64,000 bases of DNA, taken from the NCBI RefSeq assembly GCF_000429625.1, contig NZ_AUCF01000001.1, positions 1 through 64,000 on the forward strand. The letters are read 5' to 3'. The notes beneath the pieces were generated by a model, which worked only from the letters and a program-made list of their open reading frames with translations, had not been told where the DNA came from and ran no database searches. Position numbers and translations under genes: made by a program. Below are positions 55,601 to 64,000 of the stretch, piece by piece (the stretch's first letter is position 1; every line of letters begins with the position of its first letter). Source of the DNA: Azospirillum halopraeferens DSM 3675. Lineage in GTDB: Bacteria > Pseudomonadota > Alphaproteobacteria > Azospirillales > Azospirillaceae.

Positions 55601-56704
55601 TCAATTCTGTGCAGGAGCACCGTCGGCCCGGGCCTGCGTCTCGCGCAGGAGCACGATGGAGATGCGGCGGTTGCGCGGCGAGGCCGGCTGGTCGGGGACC
55701 AGCAGGTCGCGATCGGCCCGGCCGACCACGTCCCGGATGCGCGATTCCGGTATGCCGCCGGCAATGAGTGCACGGCGGGTGGCATTCGCCCGCTCGGCCG
55801 AAAGGTCCCAGTTGTCGCGGCCGGCCCCGGCGGCGAAGGGAACACCGTCGGTGTGGCCGCTGATGGACAGATTGTTGGGCAGCTTCGCCAGCACACCGGC
55901 GAGCTGGCCGACGAGTTGGCGCGTCTGCGGGAACATCTGGCTGGACCCGCCGGGGAACATGGACACCCGGTCCTGATCGACGATCTGGATGCGCAGACCG
56001 TCCGGCGTCTGGTCGATCATCAGGTTCTGCGCCAGAGGCTCCAATTCCGGGATCGACTGGATGGCCTGGCGGATCTCGGTCGCCGCCTCCTGGAACTGCC
56101 TGGCCTCGTTGCGCGCGATGTTGAGCACGTCGGCGGCCTCGTTCACCCGCTCGGCGAAGTCGGCCAGCCGCTCGCCCGGCTTCTGGCCGGGGATGCCCAG
56201 TTGCGACGCCATCTGCTCCAGGCGCTGCTGGTGTTCGAACCGGGTCTCGTTGGGGCGCTGCCCGGCGGCGGCTCCGGTATCGCCGGTGGCGGCATCGCCG
56301 CCGCCGCTGGCGGGACCGCCGGAGGTGGTCACCTCCGACGCCTCGTCGGCGTCCTCCACCTCGTTGGTCTGGTAGCCGGGGGGCCCCGAGGTCGGCGCGT
56401 CGGAGGAAATGGGGGAGGAGGGGGAGATCTGTGCGCCCGGCACGGTGATGGTCTGGCCGCCCAGCAGCCCGCCCGATCCGGACGTCTCGCGGCTGACCGA
56501 CATGGGGGCGAAGTAATCGGCGATGCCCTTGCGCTGGTCGCTGGTGGTGACGTTCAGCAGCCACAGCAACAGGAAGAACGCCATCATCGCCGTGACGAAG
56601 TCGGCGTAGGCCACCTTCCACGCGCCGCCGTGATGGCCGCCGTGCCCGCCCTTCTTCTTCTTGATGATGATCGGCTGTTCGGTGCCGGCGGGGTTGGCGG
56701 ACAT
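55601..56704 (-). CDS. motB: Flagellar motor protein MotB
   Basis: A 367-residue stator protein. One membrane helix near residues 30-50 has the proton-carrying Asp (VAYADFVTAMMAFFLLLWLL). A long linker rich in Ser, Gly and Pro follows, then an OmpA-like peptidoglycan-binding domain (LSISGHTDGVPF; NWDLSAERANATRRAL). The linker is longer than in E. coli MotB. motA is not adjacent. The ATG at 56704 is chosen because the lysine-rich start KKKKGGHGGHHGG follows soon after, as in relatives. Confidence 0.93.
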   Translation of the reverse strand: MSANPAGTEQPIIIKKKKGGHGGHHGGAWKVAYADFVTAMMAFFLLLWLLNVTTSDQRKGIADYFAPMSVSRETSGSGGLLGGQTITVPGAQISPSSPISSDAPTSGPPGYQTNEVEDADEASEVTTSGGPASGGGDAATGDTGAAAGQRPNETRFEHQQRLEQMASQLGIPGQKPGERLADFAERVNEAADVLNIARNEARQFQEAATEIRQAIQSIPELEPLAQNLMIDQTPDGLRIQIVDQDRVSMFPGGSSQMFPQTRQLVGQLAGVLAKLPNNLSISGHTDGVPFAAGAGRDNWDLSAERANATRRALIAGGIPESRIRDVVGRADRDLLVPDQPASPRNRRISIVLLRETQARADGAPAQN

Positions 56705-56917
56705 CGGGACCAATTCGCAACGGGCGGAACGGGCGGTGGCGCCAGGTGGAGGCCGCGCCGGAGCCGTTCCGGCCACCGTGGGCGTTTTTCCTTAAGATCC
56801 GTTTAACGCTGGCCGGCCAAAGGTTTCCGATGCCTTGCGGGACAAGCGCCTTGCGCCGCTGCCGGGGGGTGGGATAATCCCCTTCCAGCGCTATCCCACG
56901 ACCGACCGCAGGCCGCC

Positions 56918-57397
56918 ATGACCATCGATTCACGGGCGTTTCGCAGCGCCCTCGGCACCTTTGCCACCGGCATCGCCGTGATCACCGCCGAATGCCCGGA
57001 CGGCACGCCGGTCGGGGTCACGGTCAACTCCTTCTCGTCGGTTTCCCTCGACCCGCCGCTGGTGCTGTTCTGTCTGGGACGGGCCTCCCGCTCCTTCGAC
57101 CTGTTCGTTCACGGCACCGCCTTCGCGGTCAACATCCTGGCGGCCGAGCAGCAAGAGCTGTCCGCCCGTTTCGCCCGCCGCGACGATCAGGACCGCTGGG
57201 AAGGGGTGGGGATCGAGCGGTGGGAGACCGGGGCCCCCATCCTGACCGGCTGCCTCGCCAACCTGGATTGCACGCGCGAGGCGGTTTACGACGGCGGCGA
57301 TCATGTCATCCTGGTCGGCCGTGTCCGCCGTCTGGCGTCGCGCGACGATGGCAACCCGCTCCTCTATGTGCGCGGCGGCTACGCCACGCTGGGGTGA
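56918..57397 (+). CDS. Flavin reductase-like FMN-binding protein
   Basis: A 159-residue protein of the flavin reductase family (HpaC-like). It has ALGTFATGIAVITA at the start, VTVNSFSSVSLDPPLVLFCL in the centre and GDHVILVGRV near the end. Such proteins supply reduced flavin to a partner oxygenase. No oxygenase gene is adjacent, so the partner is not known. Confidence 0.93.
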   Translation: MTIDSRAFRSALGTFATGIAVITAECPDGTPVGVTVNSFSSVSLDPPLVLFCLGRASRSFDLFVHGTAFAVNILAAEQQELSARFARRDDQDRWEGVGIERWETGAPILTGCLANLDCTREAVYDGGDHVILVGRVRRLASRDDGNPLLYVRGGYATLG

Positions 57398-57488
57398 CGG
57401 CGGGGCAAGTTGCTGTGGACAGCGCCGGCCGCACCCGGCATGGTCGTCGGCGCGTGCGGTTCCCCAGGCAATCTCCCCCGAGCGAGCG

Positions 57489-57959
57489 ATGATCGGACGT
57501 GTCTTGAAGGTCCTGTTCTTTTGGCTGTCCGCCGTGTCCGCCGCGGTGCCCGCCGCCGCGCTGGAGACGTTCGAGCGGTCCACCCTGGTGGTCGAAACCG
57601 CCGCGGGCGGCTCCTTCCGGTTCGATGTGGAACTGGCGCTGACGTCCGCGCAGCAGGCGCAGGGGCTGATGTTCCGCGAGACCATGGCGGCCGACGCGGG
57701 CATGCTGTTCGTTTACGACCGTCCCCAGCCCGCCGCCTTCTGGATGAAGAACACGCTGATCACGCTGGACATGCTGTTCGTCGGCAGCGACGGACGCATC
57801 GTCAACATCCATGAACGCGCCGTCCCCGGTTCCCTCGATGCGGTCCGCTCGGCCGGACCGGTGAAGGGCATCCTGGAGATCAACGGCGGGATGAGCGCGC
57901 GCCTGGGCATCCGGCCGGGGGACCGGGTGGTGCACCCGGTGTTCGGGAACGCGCCCTGA
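57489..57959 (+). CDS. DUF192 exported protein
   Basis: A 156-residue protein with a signal peptide (about residues 1-24, ending AAALE) and a DUF192 domain: QGLMFRETMAADAGMLFVY, FWMKNTLITLDMLFVG and VKGILEINGGMSARLGI. The fold is a small beta barrel of unknown function found in the periplasm. It lies about 90 bases after the flavin reductase gene. Confidence 0.9.
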   Translation: MIGRVLKVLFFWLSAVSAAVPAAALETFERSTLVVETAAGGSFRFDVELALTSAQQAQGLMFRETMAADAGMLFVYDRPQPAAFWMKNTLITLDMLFVGSDGRIVNIHERAVPGSLDAVRSAGPVKGILEINGGMSARLGIRPGDRVVHPVFGNAP

Positions 57960-58036
57960 CCGCAGCCCCGGCGGTGTCGTCGATTTGCCCCAATCGACCG
58001 GTATAGGCTCCACCGGGACGGTGCGGAGCGGCGGCC

Positions 58037-59668
58037 ATGCGGCAACCCATGATACGGCGGTTGGTGACCCTGAGTGTGGCGGTGGTGCTCGGCGCCGGTG
58101 GTGCCGCGCTGTGGTACGCCGCGACGGCAGCCCCGCCGCCGTCGCCCTATCGCACCGTCCGGGTCGAGCGCGGACCGCTGGTCAGCGCCATCGCCGCTAC
58201 CGGCACGCTTGAGGCGCTGGTGACGGTGGAGGTCGGCTCCCAACTGTCCGGCCAGATCACGGCGCTGCACGCGGACTACAACAGCCGGGTGTCCGGGGAT
58301 CAGGTCATCGCGGAGCTGAACGACGCCCCCCTGCGCGCGCGCCTGGACGCCGCCCTGGCCGACGCCGAGGCGGCCCGGGCGTCGCTGGCGGTGCAGGAGG
58401 CGCAGCGCGACAAGGCAGAGGCCGACCTGGGCACCGTCCAGGCCGAGGCGGCGGCCGCGGCCACCGAGGTGACACGGGCCGAACTGGTGCTGCTCGACGC
58501 CGAACGGGACCTGAAGCGGCGTCGGGACCTGCGCGGCGTGGTGTCCGCCGCCGACCTGGAGAAGGCGGAGACCGCGGCCCGCTCCGCCCGTGCCGGCGTG
58601 GCCGCAGCGCAGGCCCGGCTCCGCTCCGCCGAAGCGGCCGCCGCGTCCACCGCGGCCTCGCTGCGGGTGGCCGAGGCGCAGCGGCTCGTCGCCCGGGCGC
58701 AGGTGGCGCAGCGCGACGCCGCCGTCCGGGTGGTGCAGGTGGACATCGACCGCTCGATCATCCGCTCTCCCATCGACGGGGTGGTGGTGGCCCGCTCCGT
58801 CAGCGTCGGGCAGACGGTGGCGGCCAGCCTGCAAGCACCGACCCTGTTCACCATCGCCGGCGATCTGCGCAGCATGCAGGTGCTGGCCAGCATCGACGAA
58901 TCGGACATCGGCCGGGTGCGGGTGGGGCAGCCGGTCTCCTTCACCGTCGGCGCCTACCCGGGCGAACGGTTCGAGGGCGCCGTCCGCGAGGTTCGCCTGG
59001 CCCCCAGGGAGGACCAGAACGTCGTCACCTATACGGTGGTCGTCACCGCCGGCAATCCGGAGCTGCGCCTGCTGCCGGGCATGACCGCCAATCTGAACAT
59101 CACCGTGGACGAAAGGCCCGATGCCCTGAAGCTGCCCAACGCGGCCCTGCGCTTCCGCCCGCCCGGCACCGCGGCGCCGGGGGCGGGGAGCGGATCGGCG
59201 GACGGGCCAGTGGCGACGGCCCTGGCGGTGCTGGTCCGGCGGGTCGAATCGGAGCTGAAGCCGGACGACGGACAACGTCGCGAGCTGGCCGGCATCCTGG
59301 CCGAATCCCGCGACCGTCTGGCCGCCGTGGCGGCTCTGCCCGGTGATCCGGAGGGCCGCCGGGCCGCCGCGCGGGCCGTCCGCACCGCCGCAGAGGAGCG
59401 GATCGCGGCCATGCTGGACGAGGGCCAGCGCCGGCTGTTCGCCGAACTGTTGCTGGCGCCGCCGCCGGCCGCCGCGGTGGAGCGGACCGTGTGGGTTCCC
59501 GACCCGGCCGGCGTGGCGCAGCCGGTGACGGTGCGCCTCGGCATCGGCGACGGCAGCGTGACCGAGATTCTGGAAGGCGGCCTGACGGCGGGTCAGGAGG
59601 TCATCACCGGCCTTGCTCCGGCCGAACCGCCGGGGGGGCGCCGTGGCGGCATCCGCCTTTCCTTCTGA
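58037..59668 (+). CDS. MacA-like periplasmic adaptor with Spy/CpxP-like helical insert
   Basis: A 543-residue HlyD/MacA-family membrane fusion protein. It has an N-terminal anchor, a lipoyl half (GSQLSGQITALHADYNSRV), a long alpha-hairpin (about residues 110-235), the second lipoyl half (IRSPIDGVVVARSVSVGQTV) and a beta barrel. Between the beta barrel and the last domain an insert (about 400-480) with LVRRVESELKPDDGQRRELA and ERIAAMLDEGQRRLFAEL resembles Spy/CpxP helices, including their LTxxQ-like motif. It is first in an operon with an ATPase and a permease gene. Confidence 0.9.
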   Translation: MRQPMIRRLVTLSVAVVLGAGGAALWYAATAAPPPSPYRTVRVERGPLVSAIAATGTLEALVTVEVGSQLSGQITALHADYNSRVSGDQVIAELNDAPLRARLDAALADAEAARASLAVQEAQRDKAEADLGTVQAEAAAAATEVTRAELVLLDAERDLKRRRDLRGVVSAADLEKAETAARSARAGVAAAQARLRSAEAAAASTAASLRVAEAQRLVARAQVAQRDAAVRVVQVDIDRSIIRSPIDGVVVARSVSVGQTVAASLQAPTLFTIAGDLRSMQVLASIDESDIGRVRVGQPVSFTVGAYPGERFEGAVREVRLAPREDQNVVTYTVVVTAGNPELRLLPGMTANLNITVDERPDALKLPNAALRFRPPGTAAPGAGSGSADGPVATALAVLVRRVESELKPDDGQRRELAGILAESRDRLAAVAALPGDPEGRRAAARAVRTAAEERIAAMLDEGQRRLFAELLLAPPPAAAVERTVWVPDPAGVAQPVTVRLGIGDGSVTEILEGGLTAGQEVITGLAPAEPPGGRRGGIRLSF

Positions 59669-60392
59669 CTTGGGCGGCGGCGAACCGCTGATCGTCGTCC
59701 GGGACCTGCGGCGCACCTACGCGGTGGGGCCCGACCGGGTGGCGGCGCTCGCCGGCGTCAGCGTGACGGTGGAGCGAGGCGCCTTCATCGCGGTCATGGG
59801 GCCGTCCGGGTCGGGCAAGTCGACCTTCATGAACGTGCTGGGATGCCTCGACCGGCCCGACGGCGGCGAGTACCGGCTGGACGGCGAGGACGTCGGCCAC
59901 GCCGACCCGGATTCCCTGGCCGCCGTGCGCAACCGGAAGATCGGCTTCGTCTTCCAGTCCTTCCACCTGCTGCCGCGGCTGACCGCCCGCGCCAACGTGG
60001 AACTGCCCATGGTCTACGGCGGCATCCCCCGCGCCGAGCGGGTCCGCCGCGCCGCCGCGGCGCTGGAGGCGGTCGGCCTGGGCGACCGCTGGCATCACCG
60101 GCCGGCCCAACTGTCCGGCGGCCAGCAGCAACGCGTCGCCATCGCCCGCGCCCTGGTCAACCGGCCGCTGCTGCTGTTGGCCGATGAACCCACCGGGGCG
60201 CTCGATTCGCGCACCACGCGGGAGATCATGGAGCTGCTCCGCGACCTCAACCGCGGCGGTCTCACCATCGTCCTGGTCACCCACGAGGCGGAGGTGGCCG
60301 CTTACGCCGGCCGGGTCCTGACCTTCCGCGACGGTCGTCTGGCGGGGGATGCCCCCCCGGCCGACGCCGCCGGGGCGGCGGTGCCGGGATGA
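59643..60392 (+). CDS. ABC transporter ATPase (MacB/LolD type)
   Basis: A 249-residue cytoplasmic ATPase with all motifs: Walker [11 protein letters not shown]-loop [13 protein letters not shown], signature [15 protein letters not shown], Walker [14 protein letters not shown] and the H-loop THEAEVAAY. In E. coli MacB this domain is fused to the permease; here it is separate. The start is GTG at 59643 with GGGGGGGCG upstream, inside the end of the adaptor gene. Confidence 0.94.
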   Translation: MAASAFPSDLGGGEPLIVVRDLRRTYAVGPDRVAALAGVSVTVERGAFIAVMGPSGSGKSTFMNVLGCLDRPDGGEYRLDGEDVGHADPDSLAAVRNRKIGFVFQSFHLLPRLTARANVELPMVYGGIPRAERVRRAAAALEAVGLGDRWHHRPAQLSGGQQQRVAIARALVNRPLLLLADEPTGALDSRTTREIMELLRDLNRGGLTIVLVTHEAEVAAYAGRVLTFRDGRLAGDAPPADAAGAAVPG

Positions 60393-61621
60393 GCCCCGCG
60401 GAATCCGTGCGCACCGCCCTGGAGGCGTTGCGGGCCAATCCCCTGCGCAGCGCCCTGACCATGCTGGGCATGGTCATCGGCGTGGCCGCGGTGATCGCCA
60501 TGGTCGCCGTCGGCGCCGGGGCGCGCGACCAGGTGCTGCGGCAGATCGCCAGCCTGGGCACCAACCTCATCATGGTGGGGCAGGGCAGCGTGCAGCGCGG
60601 TGCGGTGCGGCTGGGGGCGGGCACCGCCGCCTCCCTGACCGAGGACGACGCAGCCGCGATCGTCCGCGAGATCCCCGGCGTGGCGGCGGTGGCGCCGTCG
60701 GTGCGCTGGGGGCTTCAGGTGGTGGCGGGCAACCAGAACTGGAACACCACGCTCTTCGGCATCACCCCCGACTATCTGGAGGCGCGGGACTGGACGGTGA
60801 CGGCGGGGCGGCCGATCAGCGACGACGACGTTGTCCGCGGTGGCAAGGTGGTGCTGCTGGGGGAGACGGTGGTGCGCACCCTGTTCGGCGGCGGCGACCC
60901 CGTGGGCGAGACGGTGCGCATGTTCACGACGCCGCTGACCGTGATCGGTGTTCTCGGCGGCAAGGGACAGAACGCCGGCGGCCAGGACCAGGATGACGTG
61001 GTCTTCGTGCCTCTGTCCACGGCCAAGCGCAACATCCCCGGCATGGCCAAGACCAATCCCCGCTTCGTCCATTCCCTGGTGGTGAAGATGGGCGACGGCG
61101 CCGACATGGCGGCGGCGCAGGCGCAGATCCGCGACCTGCTGCGCCAGCGCCACCGGCTGGCCGAGGGAGCGGACGACGATTTCTGGATGCGCGACCTCAG
61201 CGAGATCGCGGCGACGCGCGATGCGTCGTCGCGCGCCCTGTCATTCCTGCTGGCGGCGGTGGCGGCGGTGTCGCTGCTGGTGGGGGGCATCGGCATCATG
61301 AACATCATGCTGGTGTCGGTGACCGAACGCACGCGGGAGATCGGCCTGCGCCTGGCGCTGGGCGCGCGGCGGCGGGACATCCTGGTGCAGTTCCTCATCG
61401 AATCGGCCACCCTGTCGGTGATCGGCGCCTGCGCCGGGGTGGCCCTGGGCATCGGCGTGGCGGTGGCGGTGGCCGGCATGGCCGGCTGGCCCGCCCTGAT
61501 CGTGCCGGAGGCGGTGCTGCTGGCGGTGGGTGTGAGCGGGGCGGTGGGTGTCTTCTTCGGCCTGTATCCCGCCCGCCGCGCCGCCCGCCTGGACCCGATC
61601 GAGGCGCTGCGCCATGAATGA
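60389..61621 (+). CDS. MacB-type ABC transporter permease
   Basis: A 410-residue inner-membrane protein with the MacB plan: a first helix (LTMLGMVIGVAAVIAMVAVG), a large periplasmic domain and three C-terminal FtsX-type helices (IGIMNIMLVSVTERTREIGL). It should drive export of a peptide, lipid or toxin through the adaptor and an outer-membrane channel encoded elsewhere. It overlaps the ATPase gene by 4 bases. Confidence 0.94.
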   Translation: MSPAESVRTALEALRANPLRSALTMLGMVIGVAAVIAMVAVGAGARDQVLRQIASLGTNLIMVGQGSVQRGAVRLGAGTAASLTEDDAAAIVREIPGVAAVAPSVRWGLQVVAGNQNWNTTLFGITPDYLEARDWTVTAGRPISDDDVVRGGKVVLLGETVVRTLFGGGDPVGETVRMFTTPLTVIGVLGGKGQNAGGQDQDDVVFVPLSTAKRNIPGMAKTNPRFVHSLVVKMGDGADMAAAQAQIRDLLRQRHRLAEGADDDFWMRDLSEIAATRDASSRALSFLLAAVAAVSLLVGGIGIMNIMLVSVTERTREIGLRLALGARRRDILVQFLIESATLSVIGACAGVALGIGVAVAVAGMAGWPALIVPEAVLLAVGVSGAVGVFFGLYPARRAARLDPIEALRHE

Positions 61622-63174
61622 GGTCCCGGCCGGCGCGTCGCTGTGGCAGAATGCGCGCTCCTTCAACCGGTGACTGTATCCCCGTGCTGGCCTCCCTTCT
61701 GCGATCGCGCCTCCTGCGCAACACCGGCTGGAACCTTCTGGGGGAGGGGCTGCCCCTGGCCGCGGCCGTTCTGTCCATTCCCGTTCTGCTGGCCCACATC
61801 GGGCAGGAGCGGTTCGGGGCGCTGACCCTGACCTGGGCGCTGCTGGGCTATCTTGCCATGCTCGATTTCGGGCTGGGGCGGGCGTTGACCCAGCGCGTCG
61901 CCGAACTGATGGGCAGCGGGCGTGCGGCCGACGTGGCCGCGGAGGCGCGCCTGCCGCTGCTGGCCCTTGCCGGGCTGGGGCTGGCGGCCGGCGGGGTGGT
62001 GTGGGCCGCATCCGATTGGCTGGCGGGGGAGGTGGTGCACGTCTCCGGGCCCCTGCGGGCGGAGGTGGCCGGGGGGCTGTGCATCGTCGCCGCCAACGTG
62101 CCGCTGGCGCTGCTGACCGGTGGCCTGCGCGGCATCCTGGAGGGGGTGCAGCGCTTCGACCTGGTGACCGCGGTGAAGGTGCCGGTGGGGGTGCTGAACT
62201 ATCTCAGCCCGCTGTTCGTGCTGCCCTTCACCGACAGCCTGTTTGCGGTGCTGGTGGCGGTGACCCTGGGCCGGCTGGCGGGAACCCTGGCCTTCGGCGT
62301 GCTGGCCGCGGGCCGCGTGCCGGGCCTGTTCGCCGGGGTGTCGGGGCGCACCGGCGCGCTGCGCCGTGTGTTCGCCATGGGCGGCTGGATGATGGTGAGC
62401 AGCGTGATCGGCCCGGCGATGGTGTACCTGGACCGCTTCGTGCTGGCCTCGCTGGTGCCCATGGCGGCGATCGCCTGGTACACCACGCCCTTCGAGGTGG
62501 TGACCCGCCTGCTGTTCATTCCCATCGCCGTGGCCGGGGCCCTGTTCCCCGCCGCCGCCGCGGCCGGCCGGGCGCGGCCGGAGCGGTTGGCGGCCTTCGT
62601 CGAAACCGGCGGCACGGCGGTGGTGGGGGTGTTCCTGGCGGTGCTGGCCGGGGTGTATCTGCTGGGCCCGGCGGTCCTGGCCCTGTGGCTCGACGCGGCG
62701 TTCGCCCGTCACGCGGCGCCGCTGCTGCTGGTCCTGGCGCTGGGCGTGTTCTTCAGCGCCTCCGCCTTCGTGCCGCTGGCGGTGGTGCAGGGGGCGGGCC
62801 GGCCGGACCTGACGGCACGGCTGCACCTGGCGGAGCTGCCTCTGTACCTGGTCGCGCTGGCGCTGGCGGCGTATCACTACGGCCTTGTCGGCGCGGCCGT
62901 GGCGTGGACGGTGCGCGCCGGGGCCGAGATGGTGGTGCTGTTCGTGATGGCCCGGCGAATCGTCGGTCTGGGGATATCGCTGCGCGTGCCGGCGCTGTGC
63001 GGGGCGGCGGCGGTGACCTATATCATAGCCCTGGCGCTGGGCGGCTGGGCGGGTGGCGCCCTGCTGCTGGGAGGCTTTGCCGGCCTGGGGGCGGTGGCGG
63101 CCCCGGCTCTGTGGCGCGCCTTCACCGCGGCCCCTCCCGGCCCGGCGGAGCCGGCGTCCCACGGCGTGCGCTGA
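61618..63174 (+). CDS. Polysaccharide flippase-like membrane protein (Wzx/MOP type)
   Basis: A protein of up to 518 residues with 12-14 hydrophobic helices; it resembles Wzx-type lipid-linked sugar flippases (RNTGWNLLGEGLPLAAAVLS; QERFGALTLTWALLGYLAMLDFG). The start is uncertain: ATG at 61618 overlaps the permease stop by 4 bases; ATG at 61651 or GTG at 61684 would fit the conserved N-terminus better. Cargo unknown; no glycan cluster adjoins it. Confidence 0.82.
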   Translation: MRSRPARRCGRMRAPSTGDCIPVLASLLRSRLLRNTGWNLLGEGLPLAAAVLSIPVLLAHIGQERFGALTLTWALLGYLAMLDFGLGRALTQRVAELMGSGRAADVAAEARLPLLALAGLGLAAGGVVWAASDWLAGEVVHVSGPLRAEVAGGLCIVAANVPLALLTGGLRGILEGVQRFDLVTAVKVPVGVLNYLSPLFVLPFTDSLFAVLVAVTLGRLAGTLAFGVLAAGRVPGLFAGVSGRTGALRRVFAMGGWMMVSSVIGPAMVYLDRFVLASLVPMAAIAWYTTPFEVVTRLLFIPIAVAGALFPAAAAAGRARPERLAAFVETGGTAVVGVFLAVLAGVYLLGPAVLALWLDAAFARHAAPLLLVLALGVFFSASAFVPLAVVQGAGRPDLTARLHLAELPLYLVALALAAYHYGLVGAAVAWTVRAGAEMVVLFVMARRIVGLGISLRVPALCGAAAVTYIIALALGGWAGGALLLGGFAGLGAVAAPALWRAFTAAPPGPAEPASHGVR

Positions 63175-63239
63175 CGGCCGCTCCGGCGCGCTGCTTCCTT
63201 GCCGTTACGGCGGGGTTCGTGTATTTCACTCGTCTGCGG

Positions 63240-63316
63240 CGGGGCGTGGCGCAGTCTGGTAGCGCGCCAGTTTTGGGTACTGGAGGCCCCCGGTTCGAAT
63301 CCGGGCGCCCCGACCA
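63240..63316 (+). tRNA. tRNA-Pro (anticodon TGG)
   Basis: A full cloverleaf with a 7-bp acceptor stem (CGGGGCG with CGCCCCG), anticodon arm CCAGT-TTTGGGT-ACTGG, T arm with GGTTCGAATCC, and an encoded CCA end. The anticodon TGG reads proline codons. Confidence 0.97.
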
Positions 63317-63353
63317 CGGACGAAACAACCATACGATGGGGAGTTGCTGCGCC

Positions 63354-63650
63354 ATGAAGGTCCGGATCTATCAGCCGAGCAAGACGGCCATGCAGTCCGG
63401 GCGGGCCAAGACGCATCGCTGGCTTCTCGAGTATGAGATCGAGACGCCGCGCCGCCCCGAACCCCTGATGGGCTGGATCAGCTCGGGCGACACCCTGAAC
63501 CAGGTGCGGCTGCGCTTCGAGACGAAGGACGAGGCCATCGCCTTTGCCGAGAAGAAGGGCTGGGACTACACGGTCCAGGACGCCGCGGTGCGCCGGGTGC
63601 GGCCGCGCAACTACGCCGACAATTTCCGGATGGACCGGCCCCGCATCTGA
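63354..63650 (+). CDS. NDUFS4-like accessory subunit of respiratory complex I
   Basis: A 98-residue soluble protein of the ETC complex I (NDUFS4) family: MKVRIYQPSKTAMQSGRAKT at the start, GWISSGDTLNQVRLRFET in the middle and EAIAFAEKKGWDYTV near the end. Alphaproteobacterial complex I shares this subunit with mitochondria. The main nuo operon is not in the window. The ATG at 63354 begins the conserved part; an in-frame ATG at 63336 is possible. Confidence 0.93.
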   Translation: MKVRIYQPSKTAMQSGRAKTHRWLLEYEIETPRRPEPLMGWISSGDTLNQVRLRFETKDEAIAFAEKKGWDYTVQDAAVRRVRPRNYADNFRMDRPRI

Positions 63651-63812
63651 CCGGCCCATTGCCCGCCTGTCCCGCGTGACCGGACCGGCGGGCACCGACC
63701 CGCTTTTCGATCGGTCGGATCGGGCAATCGCCCTCCAAACGCTTGATGCCCGAGCGAACGTGCAACGGTTTGGACGGATTTTGACGCGCCGTTTGGCCTT
63801 CGTTCCGGATAC

Positions 63813-63889
63813 GGCCCCTTAGCTCAGCTGGATAGAGCAATCGCCTTCTAAGCGATAGGTCGCAGGTTCGAGCCCTGCAGGGGTCGCCA
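63813..63889 (+). tRNA. tRNA-Arg (anticodon TCT)
   Basis: A full cloverleaf with acceptor GGCCCCT and AGGGGTC (one G-T wobble), D arm with AGCTCAGCTGGATAGAGC, anticodon arm ATCGC-CTTCTAA-GCGAT, T arm GGTTCGAGCC and an encoded CCA end. The anticodon TCT reads AGA/AGG arginine codons. Confidence 0.97.
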
Positions 63890-63894
63890 AGCAC

Positions 63895-63924
63895 ATGGGG
63901 CCGTCCGATCCCGGGCGGCCCCAT
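63895..63924 (+). terminator. Terminator hairpin after tRNA-Arg
   Basis: A 13-bp stem with one wobble (63895-63907 with 63912-63924) and a 4-nt loop lies 5 bases after the tRNA. Only a short T pair follows. The last 75 bases of the window hold nothing that I can support. Confidence 0.65.
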
Positions 63925-64000
63925 TCCGTATCGGGTCGTCTTTGCAAGGCCCGAATCTGAACGGCCGAATCGGCGGTGGTTCCCGTCTCGGATCGGTTAC

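Noticed and set aside
1-64000. CRISPR arrays, insertion sequences, prophage or integrase genes
   Set aside because: No regular short repeats, transposase, integrase or phage structural motifs were seen on either strand.

Overview
The window is very GC-rich DNA from a chromosome of an alphaproteobacterium, most likely a Rhodospirillales/Azospirillum-type organism. This is inferred from marker families that are typical of that class: a MucR regulator, an EipB (DUF1849) envelope protein, an NDUFS4-like complex I subunit, a bacterial aspartate/glutamate leucyltransferase, several cyclic-di-GMP and two-component proteins, and a split lut operon under a FadR-type GntR regulator. No phage, transposase, CRISPR array or plasmid gene was seen.

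Layout. 1-4 kb: the 3' part of a 5S rRNA gene (end of an rrn operon) and a large hybrid histidine kinase. 3.9-7.7 kb: GntR regulator divergent from lutABC (L-lactate oxidation). 7.7-10.3 kb: a sugar-type periplasmic binding protein paired with a HAMP-PAS membrane sensor that has no output domain. 10.4-12.2 kb: FliL-like protein, two small proteins, MucR. 12.7-16.1 kb: rpiB, glyA, nrdR, ribD. 16.1-20.8 kb: degenerate EAL protein, rnd, aspS. 20.8-25.1 kb: small protein, TPR protein, EipB, 2-hydroxyacid dehydrogenase, diguanylate cyclase. 25.2-32.6 kb: a peptide-modification locus (see below). 32.8-38.3 kb: ilvD, DUF2934 protein, and a GT8-like / FRG-domain / GT9 gene run. 38.4-46.8 kb: BMP-type binding protein, CheY-like regulator, moeA-moaD-moaE, CPA1 antiporter with a cyclic nucleotide domain, EamA transporter. 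46.8-52.0 kb: unknown 394-aa protein, COG0523 GTPase with Zur, TRAP permease dctQM. 52.2-56.7 kb: ATP-grasp, alpha-E and bpt operon, then motB. 56.9-64 kb: flavin reductase, DUF192 protein, MacAB-like exporter, flippase, tRNA-Pro, NDUFS4-like subunit, tRNA-Arg.

The most interesting region is 25.2-32.6 kb. On the minus strand a 65-residue peptide gene is followed, after a strong hairpin, by a YcaO cyclodehydratase-family gene and an overlapping TfuA gene, then by a Crp/Fnr regulator whose cyclic-nucleotide pocket looks intact. The locus also holds a class III cyclase/AAA-ATPase/TPR protein and two paralogous ribbon-helix-helix proteins, one at each side. A perfect 23-bp inverted repeat with a 2-nt spacer lies between the peptide gene and the divergent ribbon-helix-helix gene. 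YcaO with TfuA is the pair known for backbone thioamidation, the YcaO lacks the proline-rich C-terminus of azoline-forming enzymes, and no dehydrogenase or E1-like gene is present. I read this as a candidate thioamidated ribosomal peptide (RiPP) system with possible cAMP-linked control. The product and the control circuit are inference.

Several other loci deserve a look: an ATP-grasp/alpha-E pair joined to the N-end-rule leucyltransferase, a PdhR/LldR-like operator upstream of an orphan TRAP permease, an AspRS with the residue signature of non-discriminating enzymes, and a Spy/CpxP-like helical insert in the MacA-type adaptor.
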